Positions 36,301 through 48,300 of a stretch of DNA of 64,000 nt are shown here, in pieces. Under the pieces are notes generated by a model. It ran no database searches. It saw only the letters and a program-made list of their open reading frames with translations, and had not been told where the DNA came from. Position 1 is the first letter of the stretch, and every line of letters begins with the position of its first letter. Made by a program: the position numbers and the translations under genes. The DNA comes from Cladopsammia gracilis (lineage: Eukaryota > Cnidaria > Anthozoa > Scleractinia > Dendrophylliidae), in contig JAJGOT010000193.1 of assembly GCA_022457155.1 (NCBI GenBank), forward strand, positions 136,501 to 200,500, read 5' to 3'.

Positions 36301-39300
36301 ATTCTTCGCAAATTGGCTGTTACTTAGACCAGTGATGTTCAAGCTTTCTTTCATTTCGTTCCACAGCGGAAAAGTTGACTCGTGCAGAAGAATTATTTTG
36401 GTTCCCTCAGTTGCCTTAGGAGTGTGAAAGGCAATCAAACAGTGCTACTTTAAAGGATAAATTTCATCCCAAACAAAACATAAAAGGATACAAAAACTAG
36501 TGAAATATAAGCTTGATTCTTTTGTGGCAGTTTCAGTCCTTGGTGCAGAAAATACTTGTAATGATACACTTGGATTTTGCTTTAAAAAATGCCCAAATTT
36601 GGATGGCAGAGAAAATGGTGGATATCACAGTTGGTGTGTGCAGCCCATGATCCTTTAAAACAAACCTAAAATAACTTAGTTTTGTCACCCACAGACTTAA
36701 AAATGTAGAACCACCTTGTACAGCATAGTAAACAGTACCATGGGGAAAGTACTACAGTACTCCTCAGTCGCTTTCATAATTATGAACAATTAGACATCAG
36801 GGTTTCATCTGCAGACACATAGTTTAACATTGGATGTTACGTGGCTAAAGGCTGCACTGTAAAATTGAAACAGTTGTGGTGCAGTGGTTCCACAAAAATG
36901 CAACACTTTCTGGAGCACTGATGTCTATTGGAACCCAAGTTGCCACCTTTTTTCTCCTTATGGTCACTCCAGTGCTTATAAAAGCCAGTTAGTTCGAAAT
37001 TACTTCATTAAAAGCATTGTACCCTGATTTTAAATCATTCCCAAGTTTCTCCTGTGTTTAAATGTATTTTTAATTCTGGTTTCATTTTCTTGTCTTTAGC
37101 CTGAAGATAGTGTTCTCCAGTTAGCTGTACAATACCTTGACAATGAAAAGAATTATAAAGGTGTGCTGGAGCTTTTCAAACAGGTATGCAATGAAATATT
37201 CAACTTGCATTTGTAATTGGGTAATGCAAAATCCTTTGATACTCCTTTTTGAAATTTATTTTCTATTCACAAATAAATACCGAAGTATAAATACTGAAGT
37301 ATTGCCCTTGGTGTCGTACTTATAGCTTCTGGTAAAACTGGTGATTATTCCAGGATGTCTCCCTGATGATGTACTATTATTCAAAACTTCTGTATTGTTT
37401 TCAGCTTCAAACAAATGCCATTATTCCACCTTTGGCTGTGTATAAAGAGATTGTTTCTTCTCTGGAAAAATGGAGTGAAAATCCAGCTGCCTCATGTGAG
37501 CCTTATGCTGCCATGCGTCGTGCATACCCTGCTGGGCAATCTGATGCTGCCAACAAGAATGATGTCTCTAGTGACAGGTATGTTTTTGTCACTTGGGAAC
37601 ACCTGAGCTAATCAGGTGGTGGTTACCAGTTGGTAACCAGGGGTCAATTCAATAAAACTTTTACAAGTGTAATTTACAAATGTTGCCATTGTTTTAGAAG
37701 TTGAAAACAATAGCTACACTTGTAAATTACACTTGTAAAAGTTTAGTTGAATTGATCCGTGGTTACCAACTGGTAATGACCACCTGATTAGCTCAGGTGT
37801 TAGATCACCAAGGCATGTGTTGGAATCGCAACCAGACCACCAGCCAGGGTCTTAACATAACTGGTAAAAAGTAAGATTGTGCCATCTGTGGCAACACCTT
37901 GTCTTGGTTCAGATAAATGCGTCATTGGGCAGTGACATAAAGCCGTTGGTCTTGCCTCGTTCACCTTCTCACCTGACATAGTATGGGTTGATTTCACTGT
38001 CAATCACTTTTAAAAAAGAACAGGGACATAGTCCTGGTGTGTGGTACAGCCTTTCCTTAGTGGAGGAAGAGACCATAGTAATTATTGGCACAAGCTGTTG
38101 TCGTGAGCCTGTGAAATCTGGTGAGCTCAATGAATAAATAATTAAACAACCTCATCATGTGCAACTCTTTTTCTTCATAGAAGGTTATATGAGAAATTTA
38201 AAAACAATAAGATTATTTTTCTGCATTTTGTCAATAATTTGTTTACCCTCTGAAAAGCAAACCCTGTGTTGTCCAGTTGGAACCTTTTTTGAATAAATAG
38301 AGTATAACAATGCATAACTAATAATTTTTATGTACAATGTGAAAAATACTAAAATCGTACCATCACAAGCTAGGCCTTAATCAGCCCAGATGATAGAAAT
38401 AAAGTGTTTCATTTGATATTGAATAATTTGTTGATAAAAACTGGTTTACAGTGAGAAAAAGGAGCCATGTAAGAAACCAATATGCAGGTACATTGGCACA
38501 CCCAGAGGTTGTTTCAGCGGTGACAACTGCAGATTTTTACACCCAGGAGGAACTGTATCCTCGCATGAAGGATCTCATCCATTGGCAATGCAATCAAATG
38601 ATACTATTCCATCAGCCAACATGCAGATGATAGAAGAAACTAGCCATAATTCTGGAGGTATGGACTTCCTTAGTTTTGACAGTGTTCCAAACCAAATTCT
38701 TAAATGCTAGAATTATTTCCAAGATCTTGCAACACAAGCAATAAGTGAAATGTGGGATAAACAGCAAGAAACAAAAACTGCATTTTATTACATCTACATG
38801 TAGTTTCTGTTGTGTTGCATTTCTGTTTAATTTTTTTGTGATATGCCCTCTGTTGATCACAAAATGTTGATTTAAAGTCTCACTGCTTATTTCCTGGCAG
38901 TTTTGCTATTAAATTTTGATGAAAACAGCAACAGTGTTGTACATGCTTCAGGTCATTTTGTCTTTGATATTAGGAAGTGTACCAGCTGCTAGTGGTGCAG
39001 CTGAAACACAATCGTCAACATTCATGTCACAATCCACCAGTGTGAACCCCACTCCTTTCGCTGAGATACGGAATCTGGGTACTTCCCAAGGGCCACCCCA
39101 GTTCAGACCTGAAGATGGTACAAGTTCAATACACTCTCTTGGAAGGTAAGTCAACTGATATAATACTGTGGCGAAATGAATGTGCGACATTGTTTGTGAC
39201 TGTGTTGTCGTTGCGTAACTATCAGCCCAATCCAAAATCTGCACCCAGGAGCCAACAAAGCTATGATCACAGAGCACAGCAGCATGGCTTTAAGCCTGGG

Positions 39301-42300
39301 GACCCCGATTGGCTGCAGAACCCTTCGCACAAGAATGGAAGAACCCCTAAGTTCCAGAGGCCATGGGAAGGGCCGTATCTGATAACATCTCGCCTTGACG
39401 ACCTGATCTACTGCATCCAGAAGGGGCCCAGGTCATGACCAAACGTCGTCCATGTTGATAGACTAAAGCAGTACCAAGCCCGTAGTTTCGTCAACTGTTT
39501 AACAGAAAGTAAGGCTGGCAAAGAGGAGGTATGATCTACCAAGGATATGGTTTCTACTCGTGGAGATTCAACCGAGCAGAAGGTCTCCGACTCTGGGCCC
39601 TAAGTCAAGAAGTTGGAACAAGGGCCTGGTACACCTGAGGCAGTACAAGGAAGACCACATCGGGCACTGAGAAGACCAGTCTGGTCAGCTGATTATTACA
39701 AGGACTAAGACTTTGTTTTAGTTTAATACCTGATTAGTGACATTTTGAAGACTCTAGTTAACCTTTTTGGAGGTTTTGTTCCTTTTGTAAGGGGGGATAG
39801 TGTAGCGAAATGAATGTGTGACATTATTTGTGACTGTGTTGTCGTTGTGCAACTATCACGCCATTGTAATAGAATCCAAGACAAGGGGATCGGATGTCAA
39901 AGAAGCAATAAACTTGTGTGTAGAATGTCTGTTGTTTTGTGAGTGATCTGTTCGGTAATTTTGGCACATTAATATACCGAGTTATGAAATGAAATTATTG
40001 GCAAATTTTGTTAACTGTTAGAAAGACTTCCAAATGAAGTCCTTACTGCGTAATTTGCAATTATCTTTGTCATGAGAATTTTGTAGTTCTCACAACTGTA
40101 CTACAGTTTATACAGTCTATACAAGGTTCCTGCAAATGAATAAAGGGGTAGGGGTAAGTTTCTGAAGAAACTGGCATTGCATCAGTGGGGGAGTGAAACT
40201 TAAAAAATTTGGTTGTATTAACTCAGTTAATAAGGTCAAATGGCCACCAGTGGCCAATTTATCTTATCAACTCAGTTGATAATTTAAATATTCAAGGGTC
40301 TTGCAGCCTTCTTGATCTGTTGTCCTGACAGGGACAGTATGGTTTTTGCTCACAATGTTACCAGTCCCTTCATCTTCCAGCAGTAAACATCTTCAACTGA
40401 TTATCTTTTTTTTATTTTCCTCTCAGTATGAATTCTCAGAGCCAAGGAAGGCAACTCTGCAAGTTTTTTGGTACCCCCAAGGGTTGTCATCGGGGTGATA
40501 GCTGTAAATTTATTCACCTTCAAAGCGGTGTGTCCATGCAAGCAGACTCAAATGCAGCTATTCCAGGTAAATAACTTTTAAAGGTATTGTGAATAAATTT
40601 GTATTCTGTGACAATATTTTGAGTGAACTAAAATACCGCACACACTCTATTGGTCAAAAGCCTGTAACTCCATGGACAATCTTGTCCCCAGGGCTTCCTG
40701 CATGGTCAAGTCCAAATCATACCGTCCAGAAGGACGTCAGACACGTTATTGAGACTTATATAACGGAGTAACTGGTTAGCTTTCAGTTGAGGTTGGAGGT
40801 AGCAGTTTATATAGTTAAATTTAGGACTAAGCAACCCGAGAAGCTAGGTGGTACAGTGGTACGGTAGGCTATGTAAGCCTAAGCCTAGCTGAGGGCACAG
40901 GTTCAATCCTGAGTGGGGATTTTAGGTTTTCTTTTTTACACTTACCGATAACCATTCATTATGCTTGCGCATATTTATGGGTTAACAATCTTCCTTGCAA
41001 ATGGAGGTTGAGTGCCCAGGGGATGCCAAGGGGGCAGCAATGCAGCCCCTCCCCCCCTGCCCCATAAGGAAGACCTCCCACGTGGTCGGCACTGGGGCCT
41101 TGAGCCCCCACATAGCGTACAACCCCCTACAGACCCGGGCCCCAGTCAAACTGAACGGAAATTCAGTGGAAAGGTGAAATAAATAATAAATAACTAAATG
41201 AATGAATAATTTAATAAATTAATAGCTATTACAAAATACAGTGGAAGGAAGGGGTGGGGGAGCGCAAGCTAAACACCAACAACAAACCAAACGATAAAAC
41301 GAGCTGAGAGCACATGGTGCTGCGTGAGCCTCAGCTGATAAGAAGACAGCTGACCATAGCTAAGCTCAGGAACCCTGCATCCAAACCTGATGACCGCTGA
41401 TGTTATTGATGTGGGGAACACAGCCGCAAGCTGCCATAAATGCTAACCGCTAAAACAAACACTAACCACTGCCAGAAAGTCAGTCCCAGGGACGAGTAAA
41501 TGAGGCTAATAACAAATGCTTGCTACTCATAGTTAATGCAGTTAAATTGCATTTAACTATACAGTGAAACCTGTATATAACGCCCCTGTATATAGCAGTC
41601 ACCCTGTATATAATGGTCACCAAACAACTTCCCGAAAATTGTGCCTTACATTTTATAAAGTTTTATAAAGTTTGCCTGTTAATAGCAGTCACCTGTATAT
41701 AACGGACGCGGTCACCCTTTAGACTTCCGGAATCCACAATTACATTATTTTTTACCTGTAGATAACAGTCACCAAATTGGATTACGATCAAACCATTAGC
41801 CAATCATGACAAGCTTTATTCAATAGCTCATTAAATTGTAGCTACCAGGGCAGGGGTCGCACACAAATACAAATATTAAACAAAATACAACTACAAATAC
41901 ATGATAAATACATGTCATCGCCTGCGTCCGACACATGGTTGCGACAGATAGCAAAAAAAGTGCCGATGTTCTGCTCTCGGAAGCGGGTCATATCGCTTTC
42001 AAACAATACGGTAGTTTCTTTCTTCGAACTAACACCCTTATTTTCCTTGATTGTTACATTGTACTTGTCAAGTTGACAGCTGTTGTGTTATAGACCATGA
42101 TAGCGCTCCGCGTCAAATTCGTCTTCTATCAGACATTTTATTTCTATATTATTTTTATTTTCTTCCATGGACATTTGACTTGTATTTTGAACGTTGCTGT
42201 TAATTGTTATTGTCAATAAAATGTAAATTGATTGATAATTTCCATATTACAACGTTATTCATTAACTTCGAGTAGAGTTTAACGGAAACCTGTATATAGC

Positions 42301-45300
42301 GGTCACCCTGTATATAACGGTCACCTGGCCATTTCCCAAGGGTGACCGTTATATACAAGTTTGACTGTATTTACAAACCACTTAAATATAGTAAGCGTTG
42401 AAGACTTTTGCTGTTTAATATATGGCCGACTACTTTCCTTGTGGAGCTGGCTTTTTAGAAGCTTAATGACAGCCCAGTCAGTTTTATAAAAACAAATGTG
42501 GCAGTAAAGAAAGCTATTGCTGTATTGGAGTTATTTAAGTATTTGCACTGATTAGTGATTTTTAACCTGTGAATATACGCGCATGCGTAATGAACGGGTT
42601 ATCGGTAACGGCGACAGATATGCAAGTGAGTCACTCGCTCACTCCTTCCATCAGCTGTATTCTAGTGACGTAATGCTTTGTCACAAATGCGTGTTGTAAC
42701 AAGAACAGCGTGAATCCAGCGGTAGCAATAACTAAATTGGTGTAAACAAATATAAACAACAATAAGCTTAAAGATGTTTCCAATTGGAGTCTTTAATGCA
42801 ACGTTAAAATCAATCTAAAATGAATTTTCAACTGAGACACGCGTTTTGATGGTTATCTACCTTCAAGTAATAAAATTTATCCTTTTGCAAGTCAGTGGTC
42901 ACGGTGGTCGAGTGGTGTAAGGCGCACACGTACAGCCGAAAGGCCCAGGTTCGAATCTCGCTTGGGCTGTTCTTTTTTTTTTTTTAACTTCTTTGGACTG
43001 AACATTATGAAAGTGATGTACTGTAATTTTATTTTTTGCACTTGTCAAAAATCCTTACATTTAATTTAAAAAAAAATTGAACTGTGACAGAGTTAAAACA
43101 TAAGCTTACCGCAATATTGCGTTACGCTAGCATTTCAAATTCACGGGTTGGCTCTAAGGAGCCTTTGATTACACAATGTTGAGCATGCAGCACTGTTTAT
43201 AAATGGTTTTGTTTATAATCTGAACAGAAGTTCTTCCTGGAGACAGCAGTGGTGGTGCAAGAGTTTGTGATAACCACACAGGGAACCCCTTTGTGTTAAG
43301 AGGTCCATCTTTGTCATCTGGTCACCCAGTCAGAAATACTTTATTTGGGTGGCAACCAACTGCTACTGGTGTCAGTGATCCTACAATGGCAGGTTTGCAT
43401 TCGGCTGGACCTGTTTCCTCAACTTTGCATGTTCCTATGTCAAAACCTGCACCTGGTGTTCACCATTTCCAATTGGCAGGTGCCGGTCACTTAATGGGTG
43501 CTAATCCATTTTCTCCAACCTTAATGGGAAGAACGCAAAGCTTGGATGGCTTGAGTGAACAGAAAATGACTGAACAAAACCGACAAGTACAGTCTGCGCC
43601 AATTGTGCCAGAAAGGCCAGGATCCAGCCAATTTCATTATCCATCAAAAAAGAGCATTCAGTTTTACCTACCAAGAATAAAGGTAGGGGTCTACATTTTT
43701 TGTTGGTCATGTTGCTGTGGAAGGAGTAAGCTTGTCTGCAATAAGGGTGAAATTTGAATGTAGTCTTTAACAAATAGTGCTGTTTTAAAAGGTGAACATA
43801 GGTTCATGGTATAACATGTAAGGGTTATTGACCTGGAGCGAGGAGATATGTGATATATTCCCAAAAGGGGAATATATCACATATGGGACAGGTCAATAAC
43901 ATGCTTATTTTTCACCTTGTGAGGTTTTCTAAAACAAAGAAACTATTAATTTTTGGGAGAGTGACATTCCGTTCAATTGAAATGCAAAAAAGCATGATTC
44001 CGCAAGGCCCCATTGGGATCATGGCACACGACGAAGCGACACAGTAAACATGTTTTGCTTTTGCCAAATTTGCATTGAGCATGTTGCTTTGTTATGAGTG
44101 GGGGAGAGAGAGAGAAGAAAATGTATGAATAGTACTCATGATCTTGCCATGGCCCAACTGTCCACCTTCATCTTTCGAAGATCAATTGAGTGGATGTTGG
44201 TGTGTTTTCCAAGGGAAACCGGCGGAAAAATATTTAGGTTCAAGCATAAACCGAGGCGTCATACACAATTGAAGACCCGAAATCTAGATTGAGGTACAAT
44301 ACCGTCAAATAATGTTATCAACATTTCGCTTTTTGGTCGTGACCAGACAAGCTAATTATGTAGTAATAAGATTGATGAAGTTGTCTTTTTATGTAAACAG
44401 AAAATAGACTGATGCCAGCTTTTCAGACACTGTAATGAATGGGGTTATGTCATAATTATATTCCCCTGAAAAGAACAAAGAAAACTGAGCAAGGTGGAAA
44501 GTAAGAGTATTTACTGTAAGGCTTGTAGTATAAAGTTTGAACAAAAATTATAAAGGTACCTATGATTTCTTCAGGACTACTTGAAATCACTTATACATGG
44601 TTTGACATTTGTTAATTTTAATCAGTGGCCACTAGGTGAGTGACCAAGCTAGTTAACCCATTGACTCCTGCATGATTATCAGTTTTTAAACAAATCAATG
44701 CGAATCAAGGAATAATGATAAACTTTGCAATGTGCACAAGAACAAGAGTGAACACAGACTTGAAAAAACATTTCCTCAGTCTAGAATAATAAGTGTCAAT
44801 GATTTTTGAATAACAGACATCAGTTGTGCATGGAAAATGGCGGCAGTTTCTTGGTGTTGCGGATGGTGTGATCACCAAATGACATAAAACAAAAGATTCA
44901 AAAGACACTGAGCAATACCTACTGTACCCACACCACAACACAAAAGCTAACCAACAATGGCTTCTGCAATGCCAAGAAACACCCAAAATAGCTTGAAAAA
45001 CTCACTTGAAAGTCAAAATATCAAAAATTACACAGACATTTTGATTTTGCAATGCAAGGAAAATTAACTGCAAAATACCTCTTTCCAGACAAATTACTCA
45101 AATAACAAACACAGGAAAGAGGACAACAAATTCTCTCAGTTGAAAGTTTTATTCAAATATCTACTAGTAGTTCCATATTGGAAGTGAAGTGCTGCCACAT
45201 TGTGAGATGTGTCACACTGGCTGAAAATGTTGGGCTGACATCAATCAAATTTATGACATCACTGTGGAATTGGGCAAAATCCTTCATTTCTGCCGTGCAG

Positions 45301-48300
45301 TGGACTCCGAAAGGTCTCATATTTTTGCCACATGTAAATAATCTATTTGTCTAGATTTTGTATCAGTCATTTTCCCGATTCTGGAATCATACGCTTAGAT
45401 TTAGATGCTCCACAGAGATCCAGCAACTGCGTTGGCCTGGAGAAGAACCTTTATCTATGTTCAACTGATTTCCAGCATACTTCTAGACATTACCACCACT
45501 TTAAAGCCATAAAGACTTCAGGACTTTTTCTTTCCATTTCAAAGTCTTAAAAGGCATGTTTTCATTCCGGTTATGCAAAGTGAATGTCTGAAAAATTCAA
45601 GCGTTGATTACACAAGTGGTGATATTTGTTTAAAATCTGATATTCTTCTCTGAGTGACAAACAGCTTCTCTCCCATTCCCCTAAAACCCAAAGAACAATA
45701 GGGGACCAAAAGAACTTTCCAGAGGAGGCAGGAGTGAGTTCGCATACATGCGGATAATCACGTACGATTTACGGATGGTTTTGGAAGGTGTAGGCAGGGT
45801 TCTCCTTATCAGGCGGTAACCGGTAAAATTTACCGTTTGAAGCAGCACTTATTACCGCCCGTAACCGCTTGCCCCCCGGAAAATTTTATAATAGTTTTTT
45901 TATAAATAGTTTTCCCTTTACCGCTTAGCAAAAATCCCTTACCTGCTGAGCTAAAATTTAGGGAGAACCCTGTGTAGGAGTCAATGGGTTAAGCTGTTAA
46001 ACTCCTTTTATCTCAAAGCTCATGTGCATTTTGTTACTTCGCAGCATGCCAGTCAAAACAATAGCTGGGAAGATCTTGGTTTTGTTTACATCAGCATGAA
46101 AAATGAAGATGTTGAAATTGCTTCAAGTGTGCTTGAAGCCTTTTATCAAGCATATGAAAATTTCTGCCCACTGGATAGTGTTGGACAATGTTTTGAGAGG
46201 TTTGCTTCCAAGGTATGCCAAAACCTGGAAGAAGGAATGCCAGACCAAGCTCCTAACCACAGTCCAAGTTCTTCCTTAGATGATGGCGACAAGCAATTTA
46301 TTGGCCAATTGGGTGTTGCTTTGATGTACTTTTGTTACAGAAAGCAGTGTTTCACTCAGGGCTATGCTATACTGCATGTCTTGCACGACTATAGCATTAA
46401 CTACTCATTATACAGTGGTGAATTTGGAATGCAAAAAAGACCATTGACAACAACTGAGGTGGCACTGACTGCAGTTGACATTTGCCTCAATCTTGGGGAG
46501 CCTGTTTACTCTAGTGCCCTGGAAGTACTTCGTGGCACAAACTATGCTCTTCCAGCTAATGGTAATGGCACTTTGTTTACACTTGAGGAGGCTGACTGGA
46601 GAAGACGCATTTTCCAGACATTGTGCAAGAAATTTATGAGTGAGAAGGAATTTGACTTTGTACATGAACTTCTGTCTGAAGTGGGAGACATTGATGTGTT
46701 TGGTAGACGAGAGGTAAAGGCTTTGTATAATGAACTCCTTGTTGCTTTGATTAATAATGACAAACTAGTGGCTGCCACAGAAATCCTAAAAACCATGGAA
46801 ACAAATCTTATTTCAAGAGATCCAGAAACAATTAGAGCCTTTGTGAATGGTTGTGGGAATGCAGGATTAATGGGACAAGCCAAACAACACTTTGTGAGTG
46901 GCTGCCTCTCAGGTGTTTATCCTGACTCCTTCAATCAGGATAATCCATGGACGGTTGTTATTGGAACCAGTTTTTCTGCATTTGAGAGCCAATTGTACAT
47001 TGAAAAACATTTGCGTATGCTGTACCAGTACATTGAAGACCTGGCATGTGCTTCTGGGCATCATGTATTAGATGACAACTATCACAGACCACTTAAGGTT
47101 GTTATCAAGTCAGACGAGGTGCAGAATGAAGGAAGCAAGTACATGAGACGGGAAGAGATCATCCGTTGTGTGCGAGAAATGCTTCACACTATGTTGACTA
47201 ATGACTTCAACCCTCCCCTCTCTTGTGAGTTGCAAAGTAAAGATGAGGTAAGTGCCTTCACCAGTTACACTGTGTTTACTGTATTTCTTTTACTTGAAGT
47301 ATATTAACAGTAGCCTGCTATTTAAAACATGCGGGAAACAACGGAGGCGCCATGAACTTCTCGGAACACCTCGCCGGATTGGAACAAACTAGATTGGACC
47401 CTAGCTTTGAAAATAATAGAGCTGCTTGATACCCAGATCCAATGAAATTAGAGGTCTAAAGAGGTGCAGGGCATCTGAAACAACCTTATTTAACAGGAGT
47501 TCAAGATAACCAATCGGAGACTACTTTGTAATGGTATACAAGGGAAATGTTCTCTGTTCAAGATAATGAGGTGGACGAAATAGCAAATACATGCATCTTC
47601 GTCCTGCTCCTATGCCTTTCTGCATCTTGATTTTTTCTTACTCTATTTAGTTAAGGTCTCTGTCCGGAAACATAGGAACTGTAAATTTCTGATATTAAGT
47701 TATGAGTTTTAGTTTAGGCCCAATGCATAAAAATCTAAATCAGTTTATGAAAATTGTATTGTCTGTAAGATTGCTGATTGTATTTCTAACAGGAGGTTAT
47801 AGTCGATGCCCTCAGTCTAAAGAGATGGTTTTGTGCAAACCATGCTTCTGGGCGTTCCAAACGTGGAGGTGTATTATTGACTGCATCTGTAGCCAACACT
47901 GCAACGCTACACCCATATCTCCAACCAGGTATGACTAGCATAGTGTCAGCAAATAATCGGGAAGAAGCGGGTCGTAAAGTTTGTGTCGTTTCAGAGGCTG
48001 ACGGCCAAGTACCTGGTCAGTCAGTAGTGCAAGGTCAACAACTGCAGCATTTTACATTCATGCATCCTCATGGTCAACAAAGCAGGGCTAGACTCATGTC
48101 TGCAACCAGGTATGAATAATGTAGTGTTCTTGGAAAGCTTTTAGTCAGAAATACATCTGGGTGTCCTGTGGATGCCTGCTTTAAGAAATAAGTGGAAACA
48201 TTAAACTTTTAAAATTTTCTAGATGTGCCTCCAAGACGCCCAATTTTCCAATTCTCCTTTAAAGGTCATTCTGTATTAAGAGCCTTGCAACGACTGGAGG

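Noticed and set aside
42898..42970. A functional tRNA-Ser gene
   Set aside because: It has both Pol III boxes, but it lacks a clean anticodon arm and acceptor stem and recurs inside a repeat family; treated as tRNA-derived.
47928..47931. Splice donor at CCAG|GTATGA inside exon 25
   Set aside because: The frame stays open past it to a second donor at 48109 that joins in phase with the last exon and gives a total length divisible by three. It could still be an alternative donor.
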